This document shows positions 21,434-30,505 of a stretch of 64,000 nucleotides of DNA, in pieces. The position numbers and the translations under genes are program-made. The stretch lies in NCBI RefSeq assembly GCF_016595505.1, contig NZ_JAENIL010000019.1:1-64000 (forward strand), given 5' to 3'. The DNA comes from Pelagicoccus mobilis (GTDB lineage Bacteria > Verrucomicrobiota > Verrucomicrobiia > Opitutales > Opitutaceae). Under the pieces are notes generated by a model. The model did not search any database. It saw nothing but the letters and a program-made list of their open reading frames with translations, and had not been told where the DNA came from. Each line of letters begins with the position of its first letter. The stretch's first letter is position 1.

Positions 21434-21468
21434 GGCGACCGTCGAAACCTATGTTTCGACCGGCCGCC
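21434..21468 (-). terminator. Terminator of the FAD monooxygenase gene
   Basis: Long stem with inner arms GTCGAAAC and GTTTCGAC around a 4-base loop and outer GGCG/CGCC; the minus-strand transcript continues into TCTTTTTT. Confidence 0.8.
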
Positions 21469-21499
21469 CTTTGGTTTGACGGGTCTTGGCGACTCTGGC

Positions 21500-22789
21500 T
21501 CAAACCAGGATTTGGCTTAGTTTCTTCTCGTCCAAGTTAATGAAGGCCTGGCTTGCGAGTCGTTCCAAGGTTTCGTCAGTAGCCGGTAGAGTCCGAAGGA
21601 TACGGCCGGTGTTTTTGGCGACCCATGGGTCTGTCATTTCGGAGGCGGTGGCGGCTGCGTCGAGATTTGTAAGTTGCAGCCAGTTTTCGACCATGTTTTC
21701 TCCGAACTGATCGAGAACCTCGTTTCTTACCTTTGGTTCTTCTGGGTTCAGAAGTGTGATGTGAGCGAGTTGCTCAGCCTCCTGCAGTCCGAGGTTAAGT
21801 CCTAGGTTGCCTAGTGGCGCGAACGAGCGCGCGGCGTCTCCGAGGAAGAATATGTTTCCGCTGCGCGGGCGTTCTAGATAGCGTTTTTTGAAGGGAACGG
21901 CGGCTCGATAGCGGAGTCGGTTGATGTATCCAGTTTTCCATGGGACACGCTCTTTGACGAGTTCGTTGAAGTGTTTCTCGTCGAGATAGTCCGGAAGCTC
22001 TGATCTGTCTTGTAGATAAGACCGTTCCTTCTCTCGGTTGCGGGAAGGGAGGGTGAGCCCGGAGTACTGGAATTGTAGACGCGCGATTCCGGAGTCGATC
22101 GGTTGTTGAGCCGTTGCGAGTCCATCCTTTATGCTTACGAACACGCCGTGAGCTGGGTCTCGTTCGGTGTCGAACTCAAAGGTAACGAAGTACTGGTCTT
22201 CTCCGAGTGTCTTCTGTTGCACGCCAGCCATGCGCCTGAGGACGGAGTTGTATCCATCGGCAGCTGCTAGGAGCTTGGTATGGTAATGGAAGGTCTTCGT
22301 TATGACGCGTTCCGTGTGGGAGATGGCGTAGCCGGTGTCGCGTTCGGAGTAGCGATCGACCGTGACGTCTAGGCCGCCATGCTCTTCCTTCACGTCTGAA
22401 ACGCGATGGTTCCAGAGTATGTGGACGCCTGCTTCTTCCAGTTCCTCCTCGAGTAGGAGCTCGAGTTCTGATTGAGGGACGCTCAGAGCGTAGGGGAAGG
22501 CGAGCGGAAGGTCCTTCAGATTGAAGGTCTCGCGGAGCGAGTTGCCATCGTAGAATTGGTAGGACTCGATCTTGTATCCAGATTGAATGAGTTTTTCTGA
22601 GATGCCGATCCGCTCGAGCACCCTGAGGGTGGTCGGGTGAATGATGGCCGAGTTGCTGCTGGTGCAGGTTCGCGGGGCTGAGTCGACGATGGTGACGTCG
22701 TTACCTCCATCTGCTAGGACGAGAGCTGCTAACATGCCGCATGGGCCGGCCCCAACTACGAGTGATTCGACGCTTTTTCTGCCAAACAT
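21500..22789 (-). CDS. FAD-dependent monooxygenase (PHBH/UbiH type)
   Basis: A 429-residue group A flavoprotein hydroxylase. It has the dinucleotide motif VVGAGPCGMLAALVLADGG at the N-terminus, an internal DG-type motif around LLAAADGYNSVLRR, and the second FAD motif FFLGDAARSFAPLGNLGLNL. Family members hydroxylate aromatic or quinone precursors using NAD(P)H and oxygen. The substrate cannot be inferred; there are no ubiquinone or aromatic-catabolism genes nearby. It is monocistronic, with its own terminator. Confidence 0.87.
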   Translation of the reverse strand: MFGRKSVESLVVGAGPCGMLAALVLADGGNDVTIVDSAPRTCTSSNSAIIHPTTLRVLERIGISEKLIQSGYKIESYQFYDGNSLRETFNLKDLPLAFPYALSVPQSELELLLEEELEEAGVHILWNHRVSDVKEEHGGLDVTVDRYSERDTGYAISHTERVITKTFHYHTKLLAAADGYNSVLRRMAGVQQKTLGEDQYFVTFEFDTERDPAHGVFVSIKDGLATAQQPIDSGIARLQFQYSGLTLPSRNREKERSYLQDRSELPDYLDEKHFNELVKERVPWKTGYINRLRYRAAVPFKKRYLERPRSGNIFFLGDAARSFAPLGNLGLNLGLQEAEQLAHITLLNPEEPKVRNEVLDQFGENMVENWLQLTNLDAAATASEMTDPWVAKNTGRILRTLPATDETLERLASQAFINLDEKKLSQILV

Positions 22790-23059
22790 AATGACCCCCT
22801 ATTCTAATTCTCAAACTGTGGTGGTGAGAGTGTTTCAGGGGCGCCTCGGGACGTCGCCCTGCGTCGTTCCCTGAGTTCTCGTTTGCTTCGTTTCGTTAAT
22901 GAAAAGATAAGCGAAACTTGGAAAAGAGCAAGGGGCTGGGGAACGGTTGGCGTAGAGCTATCGGGGAAATCTCTGCAACTAATGCTTGGAATTAGAAGAG
23001 TGATATTACAATCGGGAATCCGGTGTTGTAGAAATCGCTAAAAGCCCTTTCCTGAGCGA

Positions 23060-23902
23060 ATGCTGGAAAGTGAGGAAACGCCTGCCAATTGGTCGAAATT
23101 TCGGGAACGTAGCCGGAGGATCATATTTCATTCCTCACGTTGGGACGAGAAGCTTTTCGACGTGCTGCTGATTGTGGCGATTTTGACGAGTGTGGTGATC
23201 GTGATGCTCGAGAGTGTGGAGAGCGTGCGGAATGAGTTGGGGCCGATGCTCTTCAAGCTGGAGCTAGGTTTCACTATTTTGTTTACCGTAGAGTATATTT
23301 TCCGGATTTACGTATCGAAAAAGCCGTTACGCTACATGCGTAGCTTTTTTGGAATCGTCGACTTTGTGGCGATACTGCCGACCTATCTCGATCTGATATT
23401 CCCGGGGGCTCACTATCTACTGTTGGTTCGTTGCCTAAGAGTGTTGCGGGTGTTTCGGGTATTGAAACTGGTCGAATTCATCGGGGAGGCGAATGTCTTG
23501 TTTCGCGCGGTGGGCGCGAGTGTGAAGAAAATCGTCGTTTTCATGACTGCGGTGGTCTTGTTGGTGCTTATACTCGGTTCAATCATGTTTCTGATCGAGG
23601 GGCCTGAGAATGGATTTACCAGTATTCCTAAGAGCGTTTATTGGGCGATCGTGACGCTGACGACGGTTGGCTATGGTGACATTTCTCCGCAGACACCGGT
23701 CGGGCAGATGTTTGCCTCGGTGATCATGATTATCGGTTATGCGGTGATTGCGGTACCGACGGGGATTGTGACGGCGGAGATCACCTTGGCGACGAGGGGG
23801 CAGCGCAAAGAAAGGCGCTGCCAGAAGTGCGGTGAGGCGGATCATAAATTGACCGCCAAGTATTGTCGCATGTGCGGCACGCAATTGGAGCCGCTGGAGT
23901 AG
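23060..23902 (+). CDS. Voltage-gated potassium channel with C-terminal zinc ribbon
   Basis: A 280-residue ion channel with six membrane segments. S4 carries regularly spaced arginines ([15 protein letters not shown]), and the pore loop contains the selectivity filter TVGYGD at residues 202-207, followed by S6 ([20 protein letters not shown]). After S6 the protein ends in CQKC (Cys254, Cys257) and CRMC (Cys269, Cys272), a four-cysteine zinc-ribbon-like tail. Such a tail may bind metal and modulate gating; that is inference. It ends 4 bases from the convergent holB stop. Confidence 0.93.
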   Translation: MLESEETPANWSKFRERSRRIIFHSSRWDEKLFDVLLIVAILTSVVIVMLESVESVRNELGPMLFKLELGFTILFTVEYIFRIYVSKKPLRYMRSFFGIVDFVAILPTYLDLIFPGAHYLLLVRCLRVLRVFRVLKLVEFIGEANVLFRAVGASVKKIVVFMTAVVLLVLILGSIMFLIEGPENGFTSIPKSVYWAIVTLTTVGYGDISPQTPVGQMFASVIMIIGYAVIAVPTGIVTAEITLATRGQRKERRCQKCGEADHKLTAKYCRMCGTQLEPLE

Positions 23903-23906
23903 CTGC

Positions 23907-24851
23907 CTATTTCGCGGTCCAGATCCGGAGAGCTCGGAGCAGGTAGGATTCTAGGACGGTTTCCGTCTTCATGTTGAGACGAAGGAGGTTGGTGGCGTTC
24001 TCTAGGGCGTCGACGGTTTCGACGAGTTTTTGGGGGACGGTGGCGTCCTCGAAGAGTTTTTTGCGGGCAAGGGCGTCGGTGGCGTTTTCCATAGCCGCTA
24101 GAAAGTCTTGTCGAATGGAGATGCTGATACGTGACTCGAGGGCGATTCGCTCATCGTCTTTCATGTCCTCGGGAAGGTTCTTCGACTGGGCTTTCCAGGT
24201 TTCCTTGCCGAGCGCTTGGATGATGGCGCTGAAGCGTTCGACGAGAGCGTAGGCTCCGATGATGAAGTGAGGGATGCTTTGCTTGCCTCCGGGACCGCCG
24301 GTGAGCAGGTCAGCGAGCCATGTTTGGTAGCTTTCTAGCCAAGCTTGAGCGCTAGGGTCGTCAAAGGTGTGGGCGGCTGTCGGGAGACGGAAGAGTTGGC
24401 AGCGACTGCGGATCGTTGGAAGCAGGGAGTGCGGTCGAGTCGTGAGCAGCAGGATTGTCGTGTTGAGCGGTGGCTCCTCGAGGGTTTTGAGGAAGGCGTT
24501 GGCAGCGCTCGTGTTGAAGCGGTCGACTTCGAAGATGATGGCTACTTTGCGATCGCCTGCCTGCGGTGAGTGCTGGATTTTCCGAATCGCTTCGCGGGTG
24601 TCATCGACGGATATGATTCGCGACTTCTTGGAAGGGCGAAGCGTGAATACGTCCGGGTGACGGAACAGCTTTTCCTCAAGCTCGTCGCCGTGGGCTTGGA
24701 CGTGGAGCAAGCGGGCGGAGAGTTCGATGGCGAAACGCTCGACGGTTGAGAGGTTCTGGCCGTGTATGAGCAGAGCGTGAGCAAGGCGGTTTTCCGCCAT
24801 CGCTCGGTCGATGAGTGCTTTAGGATCTGTGGGCGCTGTCGCTTCGGTCAC
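23907..24851 (-). CDS. holB: DNA polymerase III subunit delta prime
   Basis: A 314-residue clamp-loader subunit. It begins with the AHALLIHGQNLSTVERFAIE region in which the Walker A P-loop is degenerate, as in non-hydrolysing delta-prime subunits. The conserved core follows: VAIIFEVDRFNTSAANAFLK, TLEEPP, and the SRC motif (TIRSRCQLFRLP). A zinc-binding Cys cluster is absent. In many genomes holB follows tmk directly; here a sulfatase gene lies between them. Confidence 0.88.
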   Translation of the reverse strand: MTEATAPTDPKALIDRAMAENRLAHALLIHGQNLSTVERFAIELSARLLHVQAHGDELEEKLFRHPDVFTLRPSKKSRIISVDDTREAIRKIQHSPQAGDRKVAIIFEVDRFNTSAANAFLKTLEEPPLNTTILLLTTRPHSLLPTIRSRCQLFRLPTAAHTFDDPSAQAWLESYQTWLADLLTGGPGGKQSIPHFIIGAYALVERFSAIIQALGKETWKAQSKNLPEDMKDDERIALESRISISIRQDFLAAMENATDALARKKLFEDATVPQKLVETVDALENATNLLRLNMKTETVLESYLLRALRIWTAK

Positions 24852-24941
24852 TTGGGAAAATGGGTCCTGAAAGTGGCCGCCAGCGGGAGTGTCGGCCTAC
24901 TTGATTACTTCAGAGTGAGAAGTAGTAGGCCTGTTTTTGCG

Positions 24942-26297
24942 TTAGTCGATTCGATTCGGCTTTGGAGTGTATTCCGTTGGGAAGCTATCGATAACGGCTG
25001 TGAGTTTCGCGTAGGCGACACGAGCGGCCACTGATGATTCGGGATCGATTGGGGTGGTCTCTTCTGGGTCGGCTTGAATATCGAAGAGTTCGCCGGTGCT
25101 CTCTACGACCTTCCAGCGACGGTCGATTGCCCAGCGCTCTAGCTTGAATCTGTTTTTGCCGTGGCCGGGGAGCGGATCGTGGTGGAAAAACAGCCAATCG
25201 CGATGAGTGCCTGGTTTTCCTTGGATTTGCTCTACGAGAGATTCACCGTCGAATACCTCTCCAGCTGGTGGCTCGATTCCGCAGACCTCAAAGATTGTAG
25301 GGATGACGTCATTACAATCGACAAGCCCTTCGTGCTTGCTGCCAGCCTTCTGGGCTTCGGGATAGCTGATGATGAAGGGCACGTGGGTGCCGCGGAGATT
25401 GTTGTGAGCTTTGCCGCCAGGAATCACTGTGCCGTCGACGAGCTTTGATGTGACTTGCGGAGGTGTTCCGTTGTCGCCGAGGAAAATGACCAATGTGTTT
25501 TCGCGAAGCTCGAGCTCGTCCAATTTGTTGAGGACGCGGCCGACCATCTTGTCCATGTACTCGACCATGTCCTTGTAGTACTTCGGGTCTTGTTTGAAGC
25601 GGTCGACCTTCCAGTCTTCGGTATGGGGAGGGGCTTGGAACGGATCGTGTGGAAGCGCCATCGGGTAGTAGATAAAGAACGGTTCGTCCTTGTGCTTCTC
25701 GATGAACTCGAGTGCGTGGTTGTTGAAGAGATCTGGCCCGTATTTGCCTTCTGTATTGGATAGATACTTACCGTTGTGTTGGATGCGGGGATCCGGGTAG
25801 CGGCTCCCTTTATCTTCTGTATGTTCCGTGTGCCAGAGGAAGTAGTCTTCGAACCCGGCGTCTTCGGGACGTTGGCCCTTGTCGCGCCATTCAGGCATGA
25901 AGTTAGGTGGATTGTAGCTTTGGAGCTGCCATTTGCCGGTGATGCAGGTGCGGTATCCGGCATCGGTCATCCAGTGGCCTATGTGGCGGATGTTCGGCTC
26001 GAGGATTCCGAAGGCGAGCCAGTTGCGGGAGTTGTATTTACCGGTCATCAAAGAGACTCGGGTAGGCGTACAAATCGGAAGCACGTGAGCGTTTTGGAAC
26101 TGTACGCCTTGGTCCGCCATCCGGTCCAGGTAAGGAGTGTGGTAGCTGGCGCTTCCGTAGCAGCTCAGCCCTTCGAATCCGATGTCGTCAGCGAGAATGA
26201 GGATGACGTTGGGACGGTCCTTGGCGGAAAGTGTGAACGTAGCAAGCGCGATCAATGAGCAAATCGCGACGGTTGTGCGGCGTCGGAATGGAAGCAT
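24942..26297 (-). CDS. Secreted S1-family sulfatase
   Basis: A 451-residue sulfate-ester hydrolase of the formylglycine type. It has a signal peptide (AICSLIALATFTLSAKDRPN), metal-binding Asp residues in LILADDIGFEGL, and the active-site signature C76-T-P-T-R followed by SLMTGKYNSRN. Cys76 must be oxidised to formylglycine by a maturation enzyme, which is not in the window. The usual Ser at position 4 of CxPSR is Thr here, a tolerated variant. Substrate probably a sulfated glycan, given the GH117 and beta-helix genes 5-8 kb away. It is on the same strand as holB and tmk, and sits between them, which suggests insertion into an ancestral tmk-holB pair. Confidence 0.92.
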   Translation of the reverse strand: MLPFRRRTTVAICSLIALATFTLSAKDRPNVILILADDIGFEGLSCYGSASYHTPYLDRMADQGVQFQNAHVLPICTPTRVSLMTGKYNSRNWLAFGILEPNIRHIGHWMTDAGYRTCITGKWQLQSYNPPNFMPEWRDKGQRPEDAGFEDYFLWHTEHTEDKGSRYPDPRIQHNGKYLSNTEGKYGPDLFNNHALEFIEKHKDEPFFIYYPMALPHDPFQAPPHTEDWKVDRFKQDPKYYKDMVEYMDKMVGRVLNKLDELELRENTLVIFLGDNGTPPQVTSKLVDGTVIPGGKAHNNLRGTHVPFIISYPEAQKAGSKHEGLVDCNDVIPTIFEVCGIEPPAGEVFDGESLVEQIQGKPGTHRDWLFFHHDPLPGHGKNRFKLERWAIDRRWKVVESTGELFDIQADPEETTPIDPESSVAARVAYAKLTAVIDSFPTEYTPKPNRID

Positions 26298-26394
26298 AGT
26301 AGCAGTGGGGTCGTTGAATGTCAGGCAGTTGGAGCGATTTCGCTCGATGCATGACGGTCCCGAAAGCTGCGTGCTGATTCAATTTTGCGCGTCC

Positions 26395-26406
26395 TGAAAC
26401 GTTTGA
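26395..26406. promoter_or_regulatory. LacI-type operator-like palindrome upstream of the sulfatase
   Basis: TGAAACGTTTGA, a near-perfect palindrome with a central CG like LacI-family operators, about 100 bases before the sulfatase start. The same AAACGTTT core is at 34245-34252 before the GH117 gene. Inference only. Confidence 0.35.
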
Positions 26407-26435
26407 GGGGCAAGATTTAGTAAACCTTGCCCCTC
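26405..26435 (-). terminator. Terminator-like hairpin after tmk
   Basis: Perfect 10-bp stem GAGGGGCAAG / CTTGCCCCTC with an 11-base loop, 35 bases after the tmk stop. It lacks a clear T tract, so termination may be weak. It supports the sulfatase being a separate unit. Confidence 0.55.
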
Positions 26436-26470
26436 GAAAATGAATTGGGAATTAGCTCTGGTTCAGAAAA

Positions 26471-27115
26471 CTAGAGATTTTCCAAAACGGTCTTGAGGAT
26501 TTCCTCGCGATTGGCCTCGAGCTCGCGAGTTCCGTCTACGACGTGGAAACGTTCTGGCATGGATCCGGCCAAAAGCAGATAGCCGTCGCGAACCTTCTTA
26601 TAGAAGTCGGCATTTTCCTCTTCCATACGGTCCGGGACATCCGTGGCTCGGCGTTTGACGCGTCGCATGGATTCCTCATGCGGGACGTCCAGGATGAAGG
26701 TTAGGTCTGGCGTGACAGGTCCGACTGCGAATTGGTTGATGTAGGAGACCGGATCGCTTGCGATGCTGCGTGCGGCTCCTTGGTAAACCGTTGTCGAATC
26801 GAGGAAACGATCGCAGATGACAACCTTCCCGGCTTCGAGCGATGGGAGGATAAGCTCGCGAACGAGTTGAGCGCGAGCCGCGGCGAAGAGCAGCAGCTCT
26901 GCTTCTGGAGACATGTCCTTGCCTGATGAGCTGTGGATGAGCAGGTGACGAATCTCTTCTCCGATCGGCGTTCCACCCGGCTCGCGAGTGACGACGACTT
27001 CGTGTCCGAGGTCGATAAGTTCTTCAGCCAGCAAGTTGATCTGAGTCGACTTGCCGCTGCCTTCAGGTCCTTCGAAGGTGAAGAAGGTGCCGGTGTAGTT
27101 TACCGTTTCGCTCAT
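26471..27115 (-). CDS. tmk: Thymidylate kinase
   Basis: Phosphorylates dTMP to dTDP. It is 214 residues, with the P-loop FEGPEGSGKST (residues 14-24), the TREPGGTPIGEEIRHLL motif, the DRFLDSTTVYQGAAR substrate loop and a LID region with basic residues (KRRATDVPDRMEEE). All motifs are intact. It follows the PfkB kinase gene by 16 bases and is followed by a hairpin and the sulfatase gene. Confidence 0.96.
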   Translation of the reverse strand: MSETVNYTGTFFTFEGPEGSGKSTQINLLAEELIDLGHEVVVTREPGGTPIGEEIRHLLIHSSSGKDMSPEAELLLFAAARAQLVRELILPSLEAGKVVICDRFLDSTTVYQGAARSIASDPVSYINQFAVGPVTPDLTFILDVPHEESMRRVKRRATDVPDRMEEENADFYKKVRDGYLLLAGSMPERFHVVDGTRELEANREEILKTVLENL

Positions 27116-27131
27116 AGGGGTAGGGACGGGA

Positions 27132-28250
27132 TCAAGATTTCCACTCGTGGAGGAAGCCGTCGATATCGTTCAAGCTTGGGCTCTTGGCTGTGCGGACGTA
27201 GAATCCGGAGAAGCAAACGCCGACGGTGAGGCATCCTTCTGGAGAGAGTCCGAGTTGCTGGCCTGTCATGAAGCCGGCGTTGAAGTGGTCGCCTGCTCCG
27301 GTGGTGATCTTTGGATTCTCGACGTAAGGGCCTTCTACGCACCATTCGCCGTCCTTGGTCGCGCAAGCGGCACGCTCCTTCGGGTGAACGACGAGGGCCT
27401 TGATTCCAAGCTCGCGGCGGATCTTAGCAGCCATTGCCTTGAGGGACTCAGGAGTTTCGCCGTCTTCATCGATTCCGAAGGCTTTGCTGACTTGCTGGCC
27501 TTCCGCGAGGTTGAGGCCGAGGACCGCGTTGCCGTGGTTTTGGAATTTTCCGATGGTGCGAAGAGCGGTGACGAGGTCTGACTCGGAGCGTTTTTCTGGG
27601 TCAGCGAGGTCGAAGAAGAACGAACGGCCTCCGTCGATTGGAGGGAGCATTGGCAGGGCCTTGTTGAGAAGGTCTTCCCAAATCTGGGTCATGTTCGGGA
27701 TCATGGTCCAGTTGACCAAGGCGATCATGCTGGAGCGTGAAAGCTCGTCGAGCAGCGCGCCTTCCCCCATGGACTCGACGATCGCGCCGTAGGTGATGTC
27801 CTCGAGGTAGCGGGTGATGCCCATCATGATCTTGCCGTCGTTGAACTCGATGGCGTTGGTGAGGCCAGGCTCGGAAATCGATACGGCCTCGGTCTTCTTC
27901 GCGAAGTCCTGGAAAACAGGGGCAATGTTGGGATTGCCGAGGGAGCCGATGTAGCGGAGAGGGAAGCCGGCTGAGACCATGGCGTTGGCCATGATGGGGC
28001 CGTTGCCGCCGAGCTTTTCCATTCTTGGGTACATCTCGATGTTAGCGCTCTTGCCGGAGGCTGCGGAAACGCGGGAGCCGAAGTCGGCGATGGTCTCGAT
28101 TCGTGAAAAATTCTCTCCAGCTCCGGATCTCTTGTCCACTAGGTGGAGGATTGTATCCACAAATCCATCAAGTCCGACCACGACACGCTTGCCTGCCTGG
28201 TTGCTACGTTTTTCTGAAAGTTCCTGAAGAGCTCTTTGACGATAGTCCAT
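27132..28250 (-). CDS. PfkB-family carbohydrate kinase
   Basis: A 372-residue ribokinase-fold sugar kinase. The second PfkB signature is clear: ITTGAGDHFNAGFMTGQQLG with catalytic Asp321. The glycine-rich N-terminal region (MEKLGGNGPIMANAMVSAGF) is the first signature. Substrate specificity is not readable; family members act on ribose, fructose, ketodeoxygluconate and others. It is 16 bases from tmk. Given the surrounding glycan genes, a role in sugar catabolism is plausible. Confidence 0.87.
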   Translation of the reverse strand: MDYRQRALQELSEKRSNQAGKRVVVGLDGFVDTILHLVDKRSGAGENFSRIETIADFGSRVSAASGKSANIEMYPRMEKLGGNGPIMANAMVSAGFPLRYIGSLGNPNIAPVFQDFAKKTEAVSISEPGLTNAIEFNDGKIMMGITRYLEDITYGAIVESMGEGALLDELSRSSMIALVNWTMIPNMTQIWEDLLNKALPMLPPIDGGRSFFFDLADPEKRSESDLVTALRTIGKFQNHGNAVLGLNLAEGQQVSKAFGIDEDGETPESLKAMAAKIRRELGIKALVVHPKERAACATKDGEWCVEGPYVENPKITTGAGDHFNAGFMTGQQLGLSPEGCLTVGVCFSGFYVRTAKSPSLNDIDGFLHEWKS

Positions 28251-28466
28251 AGTGTAAGGGGAGAAGAAAGGGTCGAACTAAGCGTCAGCATGCGCCTAGC
28301 GCAATAGAATTTGTTCTAGCATAAGCTCGTCTTAACGGGTTCGCCGCTCAGCTAATTTTCATGGAATTCGAAAATTTGTTGAACGTAATGCTCGGCTTGC
28401 GTTCAAAAGAGTGCGACATCCTCTGTCGCATCACCCTTTATTAGATAGATTCCTTTTTGATTTGCC
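28251..28466. other. Divergent intergenic region with stem-loops before exbB
   Basis: A 216-base gap between the PfkB gene and the ExbB gene. It holds a perfect 7-bp hairpin, TGCGACA-TCCTC-TGTCGCA, at 28412-28430, in the probable leader of the exbB transcript. No other gene is seen. Confidence 0.5.
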
Positions 28467-29150
28467 GTGCTTCTAGCCCAATCTGCGAGCCTCTTTACCT
28501 ACTTCAGCCAGAGTAATCTGGCCGGAAAGTGCATCATCATGGCCTTGGCCTTCTTCAGCGTCTGCGCGTGGGCGGTGATGATCGGAAAGTATTGGGAGCT
28601 GAAGAAGCTTCGTCTGCTCAACCTCGGATTCGAGCACAGCTTGCACCGCCAGCCTTTGGTGCTGACTCCGCCGGCGTCCTTCAAGGCTCCGCGTCACGTG
28701 CCGTACGCGGCTCTTTATCTGGACGCGGTAGATGCCTACAATCGGATCCAAGCCAAGGACGGAGAATCTCAAGAGCAATTGCGAGCGGCTCGCGTGGAGC
28801 ACGTGGAAAACGCTCTGCAACGCGCGGTGGCGAATAAGACACTCAACTACGAATCGAGCATGGTCTTTCTGGCGACGATCGTTTCCGGCGCCCCGTTCTT
28901 CGGTCTGCTCGGTACCGTCTGGGGGGTTATGGACGCATTCGGTTCTATGGGGCTTCAAGCGAACGCGACCTTGCAGAATTTAGCTCCTGGTGTTTCCGGA
29001 GCGCTTTTGACTACGGTTGCTGGCCTCTGCGTGGCGATTCCTTCGGTATTCGGTTACAACTACCTTTTGTCACGTACTAAGATTTTGGTGACGGAACTTG
29101 AGAATTACGCCAGTGCCCTGGCGGACGTGATCGAGCTCGAAAGCCGATAA
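28467..29150 (+). CDS. ExbB/TolQ-type proton channel protein
   Basis: A 227-residue MotA/TolQ/ExbB family protein. There are three membrane segments: about residues 20-38 (CIIMALAFFSVCAWAVMIG), about 130-150 (FLATIVSGAPFFGLLGTVWG) and about 170-195 (LAPGVSGALLTTVAGLCVAI). The signature GLLGTVWGVMDAF is present. It uses the proton gradient to energise TonB or TolA. The predicted start is GTG at 28467, with no obvious ribosome binding site; later ATGs would cut into the first membrane segment. It is followed by ExbD/TolR (4 bases) and a TonB-like gene. Confidence 0.93.
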   Translation: MLLAQSASLFTYFSQSNLAGKCIIMALAFFSVCAWAVMIGKYWELKKLRLLNLGFEHSLHRQPLVLTPPASFKAPRHVPYAALYLDAVDAYNRIQAKDGESQEQLRAARVEHVENALQRAVANKTLNYESSMVFLATIVSGAPFFGLLGTVWGVMDAFGSMGLQANATLQNLAPGVSGALLTTVAGLCVAIPSVFGYNYLLSRTKILVTELENYASALADVIELESR

Positions 29151-29154
29151 GGAG

Positions 29155-29577
29155 ATGGCTCGTTCCTTTCATAGAAAACGCTCGCTGGAGCCGAATTCGG
29201 AGCTGAACGTTACGGCTCTGATCGACTTGGGCTTCGCTCTGCTCATCATCTTCATGATCAGTACACCTTTGATCGAGAAGGAACAGGTGATGGAGGTCGA
29301 TCTGCCGGTAGCTGATCCGAACCAGAGCAACGAAGCTCCTCCAAAGTCGGTCGATATCACGATCATGCTAAGCGGCGGCTACCGCGTGGATGGGGTCCAG
29401 ATGGGAGAACCCGAGTTAGAGGACCGCCTGGCTGAGTATTCGACTATGCCGAAGGCTCCGGTTTTGAGCATTCGAGCGGATGCGGATACTCCGTACCAAA
29501 CTTATATAAGACTGCTCGATTTGCTGAAGGAGTACAAGTTGAGTAAGATTAACCTCGTAACCAAACCGGACGAGTAA
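29155..29577 (+). CDS. ExbD/TolR-type transporter subunit
   Basis: A 140-residue protein with one membrane segment near residues 22-42 (VTALIDLGFALLIIFMISTP) bearing the conserved Asp of the family, and a periplasmic domain ending LLKEYKLSKINLVTKPDE. It pairs with the upstream ExbB-like protein; the start lies 4 bases after that stop, with GGAG upstream. Confidence 0.93.
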   Translation: MARSFHRKRSLEPNSELNVTALIDLGFALLIIFMISTPLIEKEQVMEVDLPVADPNQSNEAPPKSVDITIMLSGGYRVDGVQMGEPELEDRLAEYSTMPKAPVLSIRADADTPYQTYIRLLDLLKEYKLSKINLVTKPDE

Positions 29578-29587
29578 GGAGCGAGCG

Positions 29588-30424
29588 GTGCACGGGGTAA
29601 GAGTCGCAGGCGTGTTTTACGAGCAGAGGGGGCCATTGGTCTTCTCGGCTAGCGTGCACCTTGTCCTATTAGTTGGGGCGGCGATTTGGGCCTTGTTTTC
29701 TCCGGAGGAAGAGCCTGAGGAGTTCAAGTTCGAGCTAGTGCCACCGCCTCCTGCGGCCAGCGCGGAGACGTCGGACGACTTGCCGACATTAGAAGAGGTT
29801 ACCTACGATTCGCAGCCGGTGGAGCCGCTGCCGACTTTGGATGACATTCAGATCGAGGAACGTCCGCCGATCGAAGTCGTGGTAGAGATGCCTGAGCCTG
29901 AGCCGACGCCAGTTGAAGTTGAGCAGCCTTTAATTCCTGTCGAGCAGCCGAAACCTCCAGAGCCCAAGAAGATGAGCTGGAAGGATTTTATGAAGCAGAA
30001 TCCTGATGCTGATAAGGAGAAGAACAAGCGGACGAAGCCTGTTCCGCAGAAGCCGGTTCAGCTCAAGTTTCAGCCGAATCTGAGTTCGGTGCAGATCGAT
30101 AGTATCCCGCTGGCCGAGCTAGAATCCTATAGCATGGCTGAGCAGTCGGAACTCGACGGATACATTGCGAGTTTCAAGGCTACTCTGCAGAGGAATGTCA
30201 AAGATCACCCGTTTCGGGGGAGCAAGCTTTCGGCGGTCGTTATTTGCGATATTACGGCCGGTGGACATGTGACCAATATTCGGCTTCTGCAAACGAGCGG
30301 CGATGCTGAGTTCGATCGCAAGGTGGTTGCTGGATACCGTAGTATTGGGATCTTCGCGAGGCCGCCGAAGGGAATCGCTCTGACAGGCTTGAGAATCGAG
30401 TTTTTGCAGCAGACGGGCGGCTAA
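29588..30424 (+). CDS. TonB/TolA-like energy transducer
   Basis: A 278-residue protein with an N-terminal membrane anchor (VFSASVHLVLLVGAAIWALF), a Pro/Glu-rich periplasmic spacer (about residues 45-140) and a C-terminal TonB/TolA-type domain (VVICDITAGGHVTNIRLLQT, then the conserved FDRKVVAGYRSI). It starts with GTG at 29588 behind AAGGAG with 5-base spacing. Together with the two preceding genes it forms a complete energiser for TonB-dependent transport or Tol function. No TonB receptor is in the operon. Confidence 0.87.
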   Translation: MHGVRVAGVFYEQRGPLVFSASVHLVLLVGAAIWALFSPEEEPEEFKFELVPPPPAASAETSDDLPTLEEVTYDSQPVEPLPTLDDIQIEERPPIEVVVEMPEPEPTPVEVEQPLIPVEQPKPPEPKKMSWKDFMKQNPDADKEKNKRTKPVPQKPVQLKFQPNLSSVQIDSIPLAELESYSMAEQSELDGYIASFKATLQRNVKDHPFRGSKLSAVVICDITAGGHVTNIRLLQTSGDAEFDRKVVAGYRSIGIFARPPKGIALTGLRIEFLQQTGG

Positions 30425-30431
30425 GGCGGCA

Positions 30432-30505
30432 CGTAGCGCGGCGCTTTAGCCCGCGTTTCTTAGACTTGATCCTGCATGCACCGCGGGCTGAAGCTCCGCG
30501 CTACG
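30432..30505. repeat. REP-like palindromic repeat, copy 2
   Basis: Arms CGTAGCGCGGCGCTTTAGCC and GGCTGAAGCTCCGCGCTACG flank a centre with TTGATCCTGCAT. It matches copy 1 (874-947) in both arms and centre. Its right end runs over the last codons and stop of the beta-helix gene (stop at 30501-30503) and it lies 7 bases after the TonB-like gene, so it sits between two convergent genes. Confidence 0.8.
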
